Assembly: GCA_947174085.1 (NCBI GenBank)
Contig: CAMWHN010000009.1
Location: 1 to 21,563 of the forward strand
DNA from: an uncultured Ruminococcus sp.
GTDB lineage: Bacteria > Bacillota > Clostridia > Oscillospirales > Ruminococcaceae
DNA: 21,563 bases
Reading direction: 5' to 3'
Both the position numbers and the translations under genes were made by a program. Positions 1 through 7,478 of the stretch are shown piece by piece. Under the pieces are notes generated by a model. It searched no databases, was not told the origin of the DNA, and saw nothing but the letters and a program-made list of their open reading frames with translations. The number at the start of each line of letters is the position of its first letter. Positions within the stretch are counted from its first letter, which is position 1.

Positions 1-2
1 AA

Positions 3-395
3 AATAATAATAAAATGGGCATTATTATAATAAATTTTTCGATTCTGGGAGGATTGATTTATATTATAATTCCTCATGTTCGGGAAAAAATTTTCCAGAA
101 AAAATTACTTCGTATGACACCGCAACAGGCTTCATCGGCGTTGTTCCAGCACATGCGCCAGCAGTTGCGTTTATCTGACAATACAACTGTAGACGAGCTA
201 GCAGAACACTCCCGTTTCTTCTGTCCGGAAAGTGTATTATATCAGGCTCTTAATGTATTGTTATATTGTCATAATCCGGCGGAGCTATCCGCAATGACAG
301 CAAGACAGCTTGCGGAAGCGTATATTCAATGGCAAGCGTCTAAGAAACGGTTTGAAAAAGAACAAGCGAAAACACGAAAACAAAATAAAAAATGA
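3..395 (+). CDS. C-terminal part of a membrane protein, truncated by window edge (DUF4129-like tail)
   Basis: The reading frame is open to the left edge of the window. The first ATG is at 15, but the 14 bases before it hold no ribosome binding site, so this is probably the 3' end of a longer gene. The visible part starts with one hydrophobic segment (about 20 residues from the first Met). A basic cytoplasmic stretch follows, then a helical region of about 80 residues with an Ala/Leu-rich pattern ending in a Lys-rich tail. This layout, a last membrane helix followed by a small cytoplasmic helical domain, resembles the C terminus of transglutaminase-like/DUF4129 membrane proteins. That match is by pattern only. 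It lies 18 bases before the next gene, a secreted cysteine-peptidase-fold protein, so the two may be co-transcribed. If the ATG at 15 were the true start, it would be a 126-residue single-pass protein. Confidence 0.55.
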   Translation, partial: NNNKMGIIIINFSILGGLIYIIIPHVREKIFQKKLLRMTPQQASSALFQHMRQQLRLSDNTTVDELAEHSRFFCPESVLYQALNVLLYCHNPAELSAMTARQLAEAYIQWQASKKRFEKEQAKTRKQNKK

Positions 396-413
396 GAGGG
401 GCGTTGATAGCAT

Positions 414-1763
414 ATGTCATTTCTAAAATGCAGAGCCAAAATATTAGGTGCAGTTATCTCTGTGATGTTTAGTGTTACATTGTTAGGAAATTCTTTGATA
501 CATGCTAATATTACGGATAATTACAGGAGTTGGAAACAGACTGATAGTAATTGGAGCAATATGACACTTGGAACAAGTGGAGGGACTGTAGCAAGTATTG
601 GCTGTGCAGTGACTTCGGCTGCTATGCTAATGGTAAAGTCAGGGGCAGTAATAGATTCTGATTTTAATCCTGCTGTGCTGATAGCGTATTTAAATCAAAA
701 TAACGGTTTTTCAGCAGAGGGCGATTTGAATTGGAATGCGTTAGCATGGTATGCACCAGATTTTAAATTTGACAGCAGAATTAATTTATTTGGAACAGAT
801 GAAGAAAAAATTAACAGGATTCAAGACTTGTTAAATGACGGTTATTATGTGATTGCACAAGTCAAAAACGGTGCGCATTTTGTAGCGGTTGATTATATAA
901 TAGATTCTGAAATTTTCATGATGGATCCCGGTAGTACAAGCAGTTCTTTGAATGAAAGATATGGCATTGATAGCATGACTTCATTGCGTGTATTCCGGAC
1001 TGCAAAATATATCCCACAAATTCCGGAAGAATCAAACCCAGAAACAAACTTGCTAGAAACAGCACCAGATTTTGTATTAGAAGCACCGGCAACAGCTCCT
1101 ATTATTCTGGAAACAATTTCAGAACCAATTACAGAAACAACAACAACTGTTATGGCTACAGAAAGTACAACAAGTTTAACAACAACTACTACAACATCAA
1201 TATCAACAACTACAGAAACTACAACAACTACAACATCAACTACTACTACATCAACAACAACAACTACTACAATGCCTGAAATTGTAATTACAACTAAGGC
1301 AACTACAGAGACAACAGCAGAAATAACAGAATGTGAAATTGTGATTCCTGCGGAAGAGTTTATGCCTGAAATCGTAGACCCATTAATAAAAGAATATGAA
1401 GAAAATATAGATTCTATACAAGTTGTCGTTCTGGAATCTGCTCCTGAAATAGCACCAGATGTAAATAATGCTATTGCGACAGAAGCTACAAGAGCAGTAT
1501 ATATTTCAGATAATCAGGCAAGAACTTTATTAGTAAATGCAAAAGAAAAAAATTTTTACCTAAATATAAAATTTTATATTCAAACAGATTTGTGTTTGCG
1601 AGCAACACCAGATACGAGTGCAGAAATATTAAATATTATTCCTGAAGATACTTATCTTGATGTTGTGGAAGTAGACGAAGATTTCAAATGGGGAAAAGTT
1701 GTATATGAAAATCAAGAAGGCTGGATTTCTTTGAATTTCGCAAGCTTATCCAATGTAGATTAA
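414..1763 (+). CDS. Secreted C39-like cysteine peptidase-fold protein with Thr-rich linker and SH3-like domain
   Basis: A 449-residue exported protein. Residues 1-31 form a signal peptide (basic start, hydrophobic core, likely cleavage near Ala31). Residues about 36-197 look like a C39-type papain-like domain: the Cys motif IGCAVTSAAM (Cys64), GAHFVAVDY (His155) and MMDPG (Asp171) supply a Cys-His-Asp set in the right order. Residues 240-286 are almost only Thr and Ser, a typical glycosylatable linker. Residues about 385-449 resemble a bacterial SH3 domain (LRATPDTSAEIL, then GWISL), usually a cell-wall binding module. Start ATG 414 has GAGAGGGG 12 bases upstream. The likely role is a cell-surface peptidase or a non-catalytic peptide-binding relative. 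No C39 exporter ATPase or bacteriocin gene is visible nearby, so a bacteriocin leader peptidase is unlikely. Confidence 0.75.
   Translation: MSFLKCRAKILGAVISVMFSVTLLGNSLIHANITDNYRSWKQTDSNWSNMTLGTSGGTVASIGCAVTSAAMLMVKSGAVIDSDFNPAVLIAYLNQNNGFSAEGDLNWNALAWYAPDFKFDSRINLFGTDEEKINRIQDLLNDGYYVIAQVKNGAHFVAVDYIIDSEIFMMDPGSTSSSLNERYGIDSMTSLRVFRTAKYIPQIPEESNPETNLLETAPDFVLEAPATAPIILETISEPITETTTTVMATESTTSLTTTTTTSISTTTETTTTTTSTTTTSTTTTTTMPEIVITTKATTETTAEITECEIVIPAEEFMPEIVDPLIKEYEENIDSIQVVVLESAPEIAPDVNNAIATEATRAVYISDNQARTLLVNAKEKNFYLNIKFYIQTDLCLRATPDTSAEILNIIPEDTYLDVVEVDEDFKWGKVVYENQEGWISLNFASLSNVD
1131..1271 (+). repeat. Low-complexity ACA/ACT threonine-codon repeat
   Basis: About 47 codons within the secreted C39-like gene are dominated by ACA and ACT, encoding a Thr/Ser linker. 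The codons are mixed rather than a pure trinucleotide run, so it looks maintained as protein sequence as well as prone to slippage. Confidence 0.8.
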
Positions 1764-1790
1764 ATTAAAATAAAATATTACTGATTGCTA

Positions 1791-1822
1791 CAGAACCGCT
1801 GGCTTGAAAACTAGCGGTTTTG
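1791..1822 (+). terminator. Stem-loop between the C39-like gene and prmA (possible weak terminator)
   Basis: CAGAACCGCT (1791-1800) pairs with AGCGGTTTTG (1813-1822) over 10 positions with one G-U pair; the loop is about 12 bases. Only a four-T run is present and it lies within the stem, so termination would be partial. The hairpin ends 11 bases before the prmA ribosome binding site (AGGAGG, 1833-1838), so it could instead affect prmA expression. Confidence 0.4.
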
Positions 1823-1845
1823 TGCAGAATTTAGGAGGCTTTTTT

Positions 1846-2817
1846 ATGAATTGGTTTGAAGTAAAGATTATGACCGAAACACAGGCATTAGATATTCTTT
1901 GTGCTATGTTGACAGATTTAGGTGTGAAAGGCTTTGTTACACAGGATAAAGAAAGTTTTCAGGAATTTTTAGATAATAAACAAGGTCAATGGGATTATAT
2001 TGACGATGATTTAATGGGACTTGCAAATTGTGACACAAGTTTAGTATTTTATTTGCCAGATGACGCACAGGGTACAGAGCAAATGCAAGCTGTGAAAAAT
2101 TTACTAGAGCAATTAAAACAGGCTGATGATGCAAATTTTTTCGGGAGTTTGGAGCTGTCTTGCGGTAACGTGAAAGAAGATGATTGGGCGAATAACTGGA
2201 AACAGTATTTTAAGCCATTAGCAATTGGCGAAAAATTATTAATTAAGCCCTCATGGGAAGTAATTTCAGAATCAGATAATAATAGAATTATTTTAGAAAT
2301 AGACCCAGCATCTAGTTTTGGTACGGGACAACATCATACAACTAGATTATGTTTAGAATTGCTGGAAAATATTCTGCAAACACAAGATAAAATTTTAGAT
2401 TTAGGTTGTGGCAGTGGTATTTTGTCTATCGGGGCTATATTATTAGGCGCAGACTCTGCTGTTGCTGTGGATATTGTAGAAAATTCTGTTCGCACTGCGA
2501 TTGAAAACGCAGATAAAAATAATATTCCAAGTGAAAAATATCTTGCCTATTGTGGCGATATTTGCCAAGATAATATATTATGCGAGAAAATCGGCAATCA
2601 TTATGATATTATTTGTGCTAATATTGTCGCTGATGTGTTAATTGCGATGTCTGGTTTATTTAAAAAATTTTTAAAGCCAGATGGCTATTTAATTGTATCT
2701 GGTATTATTGCAGAACGTGCGGACGAAGTGCTTGCTGTTCTGGAAAAAAATGGATTTGCGAAAATTAAAATGCATGAAAAATCCGGTTGGGTGGCTGTAT
2801 TATTGCAAGTAAAGTAA
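1846..2817 (+). CDS. prmA: Ribosomal protein L11 methyltransferase PrmA
   Basis: A SAM-dependent methyltransferase that, in this family, trimethylates ribosomal protein L11. The N-terminal half (about 1-130) is the substrate-recognition region, starting with NWFEVKIMTE as is common in PrmA. The catalytic domain carries the PrmA signature SSFGTGQHHTT (156-166), the SAM-binding loop DLGCGSG (185-191) and NIVADV (259-264, the NxxA motif after strand 4). At 323 residues it is close to the usual family length of about 290-320. ATG 1846 is chosen because AGGAGG lies 7 bases upstream; an upstream TTG at 1804 would add 14 residues but falls in the preceding hairpin and has no ribosome binding site. 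The neighbours do not point to a dedicated pathway. Confidence 0.95.
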   Translation: MNWFEVKIMTETQALDILCAMLTDLGVKGFVTQDKESFQEFLDNKQGQWDYIDDDLMGLANCDTSLVFYLPDDAQGTEQMQAVKNLLEQLKQADDANFFGSLELSCGNVKEDDWANNWKQYFKPLAIGEKLLIKPSWEVISESDNNRIILEIDPASSFGTGQHHTTRLCLELLENILQTQDKILDLGCGSGILSIGAILLGADSAVAVDIVENSVRTAIENADKNNIPSEKYLAYCGDICQDNILCEKIGNHYDIICANIVADVLIAMSGLFKKFLKPDGYLIVSGIIAERADEVLAVLEKNGFAKIKMHEKSGWVAVLLQVK

Positions 2818-2898
2818 AATTTTAGTAATTTTATTGTGCATAATGCATAAAATTTATATACAAAAAATAGAAAATATATAGAAATTGTTTGCTTTGGA

Positions 2899-2927
2899 TT
2901 GCAAAAATTGTGCAATAGTGCTATAAT
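2899..2927 (+). promoter_or_regulatory. Sigma-A promoter for the EF-G-like gene
   Basis: TTGCAA (2899-2904), a 17-base spacer and TATAAT (2922-2927) preceded by TGC, an extended -10. The start codon is 66 bases downstream of the -10. The leader holds a small near-palindrome (GCAGT/ACTGC, 2945-2957) and the ribosome binding site AAGGAGA (2977-2983). Confidence 0.75.
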
Positions 2928-2993
2928 AAATAATAAGAAATTTGGCAGTCGGACTGCTTATATATCATTTTAAAAAAAGGAGAATTATTTTTT

Positions 2994-5075
2994 ATGAATC
3001 AATTCCATGCAGACAAAATTAAAAATATTGCCTTGACTGGTCATCATGGCTCTGGTAAAACTTCTCTCGCAGAGGCATTGCTATACCGTGCAGGTGTATC
3101 AGACAGACATGGCAAAATTGCGGACGGTACGACAGTTTGTGATTATGATACGGAGGAAATTAAGCGTAAAGCATCTATTACAACAGCTTTAGCCGGTTTT
3201 CAGTATGAAGATTACTGGATAAATTTACTAGATACTCCAGGTATTTTGGATTTCGCAGGAGAAGAAATTTCTGGCATTGCGGCGGCTGATACAGTAGTAA
3301 TTGCTGTTTCTGCAAAGTCTGGTGTTCGTGTGGGTACCAAAAAAGCATATGCAATGGCAAAAAAATTAAATAAAGCGACTATGTTTGCTGTGACTAAAAT
3401 TGATGATAAAGATGCAAATTTTTATAACGTTCTCACAGAGCTGAAAACTGTTTTTGGCCCTACTGTTTGTCCAGTTGTTGTACCAGTAATTAAAGATTCT
3501 CAAATTGTTTCTTATGTGAATTTAATCGAAATGAAAGCTTATAGCTATGATAGTTCTGGTAAGGCGATTGAAATGGAAGTGCCTAATATTGAAATGGCTG
3601 AAAAAGAATATCGTTTAGATGGTCTTGTGACGGCTATTACAGAAGCTGTTGCAGAAACTGATGAAGCATTAATGGAAAAATTTTTCGAGGGTGAAGAATT
3701 TACACAGAAAGAATTAATTGACGGTATTCATAACGGCATGAACAAAGGTTTAATTACTCCTGTTATTTGTACTTCGTCTTTGACGATGGCTGGCATTGAT
3801 ATGTTATTAAAAGAATTTGAATTGCTTGTGCCGTCGGCAAAAGAAGTAAATTCTGTACAGGCTGTTTCTGGTAATGATATTATTGAGTTGCCTTGTGATG
3901 AAAATGAGCCTTTAACAGCTCTGGTATGCAAGACTGTTGCAGATGCCTTTGTTGGCAAAATGTCTTTCTTAAAAATTTTATCTGGTAAAATAAAATCTGA
4001 TATGACAGTAATAAATTCTAAAACAGGTGCAGAAGAAAAAATTGGTAAATTATATACACTTGTTGGGAAAAAACAAACTGAAATTAAATCTGCCGAAGCC
4101 GGTGATATTGTCGTTGCTGTAAAAATTTCTGCCGGTACTGGTGATACGCTTTGTATGGCTAATAAAATTGTTACTGTAGAAATGCCGGAATTTCCAAATC
4201 CTTGTTATTCTATGGCTGTCCGTGCGAAAAATCAAGGTGATGAAAGTAAAATTTCTTCTGGTATGCAGAGAATTATTGAAGAAGACCCGACTTTAAGTTA
4301 TATACAGGATAAGCTTACAAAAGAGCAAATTTTAAGTGGTTTGGGCGAACAGCATTTAGAAATTGCCGTTGCAAAATTAAAATCTAAATTCGGAGCTGAA
4401 ATTAAATTATCTGTTCCGCAAGTAGCATATCGTGAAACAATTCGCAAAAAAGTAGAGGCAGAAGGCAAGCATAAAAAACAATCTGGCGGTCATGGACAGT
4501 ATGGACATGTAAAAATGGCATTTGAGCCTTGTGTTAGTGATGATTTGATTTTTGAAGAAAAAATATTCGGCGGTTCTGTGCCTAAGAATTATTTCCCTGC
4601 TGTTGAAAAAGGCTTGCAAGAATGTGTGAAAAAAGGCGTTTTAGCTGGTTGTCCTGTTGTTGGATTAAAAGCAATTTTATTAGATGGTTCTTATCACCCT
4701 GTAGATTCTTCAGAAATGGCATTTAAAATGGCGGCATCTATTGCTTATAAAGACGGTATGCGTAAAGCTGACCCTGTGATACTTGAGCCGATTCATACAC
4801 TGAATGTAACCGCACCTGATGATAATACTGGTGATATTATGGGCGAATTAAATCGCAGACGAGGTCGTGTATTAGGTATGCAACCTGTCGGAAAAGGCGA
4901 AACGGAAATTGTTGCAGAAGTGCCTGTGCGTGAAATGCATGATTTTGCGATGTATTTAAGACAAGTGACCAGAGGTATGGGAAGTTTTACAATGGAATTA
5001 TTACGTTATGAGCCATTACCTGCAAATTTGCTGACTGAAGTTATTACTGCAATTTCTGTCGCAAATGAGAGTTAA
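2994..5075 (+). CDS. EF-G-like translational GTPase (EF-G2-type paralogue)
   Basis: A 693-residue five-domain GTPase with the full length of EF-G. Visible motifs: P-loop GHHGSGKTS (16-24), switch II DTPGILDF (80-87), TKID (134-137) in place of the usual NKxD, domain IV with SGGHGQYGHV (497-506), and domain V near 611-630 with TGDIMGELNRRRGRV. The GHHGSGKTSLAEALL start and the DGTTVCDYDTEE segment are typical of the EF-G-like paralogue family, often annotated fusA2/EF-G2, rather than the housekeeping factor. Canonical EF-G has His in DTPGHVDF; here Ile84 stands in its place. The gene is alone, not with rpsL-rpsG-tuf, which also argues for a paralogue. It has its own promoter and a strong terminator, so it is a single-gene unit. 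Its exact role (translocation, recycling or stress) cannot be read from sequence. Confidence 0.88.
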   Translation: MNQFHADKIKNIALTGHHGSGKTSLAEALLYRAGVSDRHGKIADGTTVCDYDTEEIKRKASITTALAGFQYEDYWINLLDTPGILDFAGEEISGIAAADTVVIAVSAKSGVRVGTKKAYAMAKKLNKATMFAVTKIDDKDANFYNVLTELKTVFGPTVCPVVVPVIKDSQIVSYVNLIEMKAYSYDSSGKAIEMEVPNIEMAEKEYRLDGLVTAITEAVAETDEALMEKFFEGEEFTQKELIDGIHNGMNKGLITPVICTSSLTMAGIDMLLKEFELLVPSAKEVNSVQAVSGNDIIELPCDENEPLTALVCKTVADAFVGKMSFLKILSGKIKSDMTVINSKTGAEEKIGKLYTLVGKKQTEIKSAEAGDIVVAVKISAGTGDTLCMANKIVTVEMPEFPNPCYSMAVRAKNQGDESKISSGMQRIIEEDPTLSYIQDKLTKEQILSGLGEQHLEIAVAKLKSKFGAEIKLSVPQVAYRETIRKKVEAEGKHKKQSGGHGQYGHVKMAFEPCVSDDLIFEEKIFGGSVPKNYFPAVEKGLQECVKKGVLAGCPVVGLKAILLDGSYHPVDSSEMAFKMAASIAYKDGMRKADPVILEPIHTLNVTAPDDNTGDIMGELNRRRGRVLGMQPVGKGETEIVAEVPVREMHDFAMYLRQVTRGMGSFTMELLRYEPLPANLLTEVITAISVANES

Positions 5076-5088
5076 TTAATAAATTATA

Positions 5089-5126
5089 AAAGCCATGCAG
5101 TTTTTTAGAAACTGCATGGCTTTTTT
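5089..5126 (+). terminator. Strong intrinsic terminator, probably bidirectional
   Basis: AAAGCCATGCAGTTT (5089-5103) pairs perfectly with AAACTGCATGGCTTT (5109-5123) around a 5-base loop and is followed by a run of T. It sits between the convergent EF-G-like gene (plus) and the solute-binding protein gene (minus). Read on the minus strand it is also followed by a T-rich stretch, so it can serve both. Confidence 0.92.
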
Positions 5127-5153
5127 AGAAAGAGAGATAGTAATATGAAAAAA

Positions 5154-6812
5154 TCATGTATCAGGGAATAAACTTTCTGGGACACAATTTTTTGCTTCTA
5201 TCAAAAATTGATTAATTACAGCATCAATGTCATTGTCCCAAACAGCATCATAAATATCTGTATGTAAGGCATATCTTAAACTTAATTTTAAATCTTCATC
5301 ATATTTTGTAATCGTTTCATTGAGTTTAATATTTGACGCTACGTCTTTTAAAACAGCAAATTGGTCTTGTCCGCCGAGGAGTTCGTTTGCATTAGAACCC
5401 TCTGCAACAATTTTTTCCATGACAAGCTGATTGTTTACAAAATCACCGGATTTTAATGCATATTTTTCCATGGAATCAGGTTCTGATGTAAAATATTTTA
5501 CAAAATTAGAAGCATCTGTTTTATTATCACATTTAGGAGATAAGCAAAGCCATGAACCACCCCAGAAATATTCTTGTGGTCCTTTTACAATTCGCCAGTT
5601 GCCTTCTGTACCGCAACATTGTTCTAATTGATTGCCTTTTGTTAAACACCATGTTGAAAAGAAATAGCCTAGTGTTTCGCCTGTTTTGCCGAGTATCATC
5701 CAGTCATATTCGCCCCATTGTGAAACAGTGGAATCAATAGAATCATTTTGAATATATGGGATAAGCATTTCTGTAAATTCACGGGCAGTCTGTGTATTAA
5801 TTTTGCCGTCTATAATCCATGGGGAATTTGTAGAAGTGGAAAAACATTGCCACATATCGTCCAAAGAGGCGGCAACTGTAATCCATTCGTTATTTTGTTC
5901 TGCTATTTCTGCAAGCTCTGCGCCAACTTGGGCAAATTTATCCCAGTCGCTAATTCTTTCCTGCATTTCTTCGGGTGTTTCAATGCCGAGATATTCTTTT
6001 GCTAAATCCGCATTATAGCAAAATCCGCCGGGAGCAGCTTGCCAACTTGCGCCTTTCAGAACGCCATTGCTATCTGTGCCAATGTCTACTGTATAGGCAT
6101 AAGCGTTAGTATAATCTTTTTCTGTAATCCCCAATTCTGAAAGGGGTGCGGAATAACTGTCATCATTGATATAATTTAAAATCCAACCGGATTCGGCAAT
6201 AAATAAATCAATATCTTCATCACTGTTTAGAAACGTTTGATAGTTTGTATTTGCACCACTTCCACTGTTTACACCACAATTGAGATATCTGACATTTATG
6301 TCTGGATAATCTTCGTTGAAAACTTCAATCATATTTTTTAAATCATTATCGTTCCATGAAACGATTGTGAGTGTATCGCCATCGTCTTTAATGCCAGATT
6401 GATTATTAATGGTTGTATTGCCATCATCGGCTACGAATTTTTCTAATGTTTCGGTATAGCCAGCACCATGAGCAGCCGCATATTGTAAAATCCAAGCGGC
6501 ATCTGATGCGTCAATACTACTGTCTTTGTTAATATCTCCAAATGATTTTGTGTCCTCTGCTTTTGTAGTTAATGCTTTTGCAGAGGTATCACCGTCATTT
6601 TTTACAAAATTTTCTAATGTATCTGTATAGCCAGCACCATGGGCAGCCGCATATTGTAAAACCCAAGCGGCATCTGATGCATCAACTTTGTTGTCATTGT
6701 TAATATCACCAAATAATTCTGTTGTATTTTCTGCTATTACAGAAAGTGTTGCAACTCCTGAAACAGTTAGTGTGATTGCCATGACAGCAGATATTATTTT
6801 TTTAAAATTCAT
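5154..6812 (-). CDS. Secreted solute-binding protein with two N-terminal dockerin-like repeats
   Basis: A 552-residue exported protein. Residues 1-27 are a signal peptide (cleavage likely after VIA-27). There is no lipobox cysteine, so it is not an ordinary ABC lipoprotein. Two near-identical units (34-70 and 91-127) each carry an EF-hand-like calcium loop (GDINNDNKVDASD, GDINKDSSIDASD) followed by AAWxLQYAAAHGAGYT, as in Ruminococcus-type dockerins. Residues about 147-552 resemble a family 1 (sugar-type) extracellular solute-binding protein: DTLTIVSWN start, FNEDYPDINV, and Trp- and Gly-rich ligand-site segments. ATG 6812 is chosen because AGAAAGGA lies just upstream; the TTG at 6845 has no such site. 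No permease or ATPase gene is adjacent. Inference: it captures oligosaccharides at the cell surface, perhaps held by a cohesin instead of a lipid. Confidence 0.82.
   Translation of the reverse strand: MNFKKIISAVMAITLTVSGVATLSVIAENTTELFGDINNDNKVDASDAAWVLQYAAAHGAGYTDTLENFVKNDGDTSAKALTTKAEDTKSFGDINKDSSIDASDAAWILQYAAAHGAGYTETLEKFVADDGNTTINNQSGIKDDGDTLTIVSWNDNDLKNMIEVFNEDYPDINVRYLNCGVNSGSGANTNYQTFLNSDEDIDLFIAESGWILNYINDDSYSAPLSELGITEKDYTNAYAYTVDIGTDSNGVLKGASWQAAPGGFCYNADLAKEYLGIETPEEMQERISDWDKFAQVGAELAEIAEQNNEWITVAASLDDMWQCFSTSTNSPWIIDGKINTQTAREFTEMLIPYIQNDSIDSTVSQWGEYDWMILGKTGETLGYFFSTWCLTKGNQLEQCCGTEGNWRIVKGPQEYFWGGSWLCLSPKCDNKTDASNFVKYFTSEPDSMEKYALKSGDFVNNQLVMEKIVAEGSNANELLGGQDQFAVLKDVASNIKLNETITKYDEDLKLSLRYALHTDIYDAVWDNDIDAVINQFLIEAKNCVPESLFPDT
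6432..6542 (-). repeat. Dockerin-like repeat, copy 2
   Basis: Encodes residues 91-127 of the solute-binding protein. It differs from copy 1 at only a few positions (for example Val to Ile and Asp to Glu), which suggests a recent internal duplication or strong constraint. Confidence 0.75.
6603..6713 (-). repeat. Dockerin-like repeat, copy 1
   Basis: Encodes residues 34-70 of the solute-binding protein. The calcium-loop ligand positions are Asp36, Asn38, Asp40, Lys42 (backbone), Asp44 and Asp47, fitting the dockerin F-hand pattern. The second copy starts 57 residues later, a wider spacing than in standard dockerins. Confidence 0.75.
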
Positions 6813-6859
6813 AATAAAATTCCTTTCTGAAATACGATTGTACAAACTACTGTTTTTTT

Positions 6860-6888
6860 ATTATAGCACTTTTTCAATGCAAAGTCAA
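6860..6888 (-). promoter_or_regulatory. Sigma-A promoter for the dockerin/solute-binding protein gene
   Basis: On the minus strand: TTGACT (6888-6883), a 17-base spacer and TATAAT (6865-6860) preceded by TGC, an extended -10. It faces away from the promoter of the regulator gene; the two -35 boxes are only 7 bases apart. Confidence 0.85.
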
Positions 6889-6895
6889 TAGATTT

Positions 6896-6925
6896 TTTAC
6901 ATATTTTCAAATGTAATTGTATAAT
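6896..6925 (+). promoter_or_regulatory. Sigma-A promoter for the sigma-like regulator gene
   Basis: TTTACA (6896-6901), an 18-base spacer and TATAAT (6920-6925). It is divergent to the solute-binding protein promoter with almost adjacent -35 boxes, so one bound regulator could affect both. Confidence 0.65.
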
Positions 6926-6976
6926 TTGATACAAATTCGCATGGCTTTTTTTCTTTTGTTGAAAGGAGCTGTTATT

Positions 6977-7408
6977 ATGACGAATTTACAGCAAAAAAAA
7001 ATAAACTGGTTACGACGTGCCAAAGATGCAGAATATTTAATACAGGCTTTAGGATATTCTCAAAGGCAAGATATGGCATTAATCAAAGAATTAGAGCTTT
7101 ATGAAAACTGTGATAATATTAAAAATCATCTTGCAAGTTTACAGGAACAAAAACAAAAAAAATTAATTTTATTAGCAAATATTCGTGAAGAAATTGCACA
7201 GGTAATTACAAGTGTTTGTAATATGCAATTACAAGCAATTTTAAATCGTAAATATCTTGCTTATCAGACAATTGAACAGATTGCAGAAGATATGTTTTTT
7301 GACAGACGTTCTATACAGCGTAAGCATAAGCAAGCATTGGATTTATTGGAAATTCCTGTTGTAAATTCTAATATCAGAAACGACAATTTTTTAGAATCTA
7401 ACTTGTGA
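6977..7408 (+). CDS. Small phage-type sigma-region-4-like regulator (DUF1492/ArpU-like)
   Basis: A 143-residue protein with no membrane segment. The start INWLRRAKDAEYLI and the helical middle match the pattern of DUF1492-type phage proteins. The C-terminal part (about 88-121) reads as a sigma region 4-like helix-turn-helix: RKYLAYQTIEQIAEDM, then the recognition helix DRRSIQRKHKQAL. Related proteins regulate late genes in prophages of Gram-positive bacteria. Here there are no phage genes around it, so it is either a relic or a domesticated regulator. ATG 6977 follows GAAAGGAG by 9 bases; an upstream TTG adds 20 residues but overlaps the promoter. It is transcribed divergently from the dockerin/solute-binding protein gene, its most plausible target by position. 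The family call is by pattern, without a search. Confidence 0.6.
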   Translation: MTNLQQKKINWLRRAKDAEYLIQALGYSQRQDMALIKELELYENCDNIKNHLASLQEQKQKKLILLANIREEIAQVITSVCNMQLQAILNRKYLAYQTIEQIAEDMFFDRRSIQRKHKQALDLLEIPVVNSNIRNDNFLESNL

Positions 7409-7443
7409 AAATTGACAAATCCATATCTGTATCTAAAAAATTA

Positions 7444-7472
7444 TTGACAAATCCATTAAGATGTGCTATACT
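7444..7472 (+). promoter_or_regulatory. Sigma-A promoter for the candidate RNA/leader before the glycosidase gene
   Basis: A perfect TTGACA (7444-7449), a 17-base spacer and TATACT (7467-7472) preceded by TGC. It lies 35 bases after the regulator's stop codon. The expected start of transcription is near 7479. Confidence 0.82.
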
Positions 7473-7478
7473 TGTTTT

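Noticed and set aside
1131..1271. CRISPR-like or minisatellite array
   Set aside because: The stretch is in-frame Thr/Ser codons with no repeat-spacer structure.
2827..2854. Hairpin AATTTTAT/ATAAAATT after prmA as a terminator
   Set aside because: The stem is all A/T with no T run after it, so it is too weak to claim, although some termination before the next promoter is plausible.
2994..5075. Housekeeping fusA
   Set aside because: The motif variants (GHHGSGKTS, DTPGI, TKID) and the isolated location fit the EF-G-like paralogue family better.
6977..7408. Prophage or integrated element
   Set aside because: A single phage-type regulator is present, but no integrase, capsid, terminase, attachment-site repeats or other phage genes are nearby.
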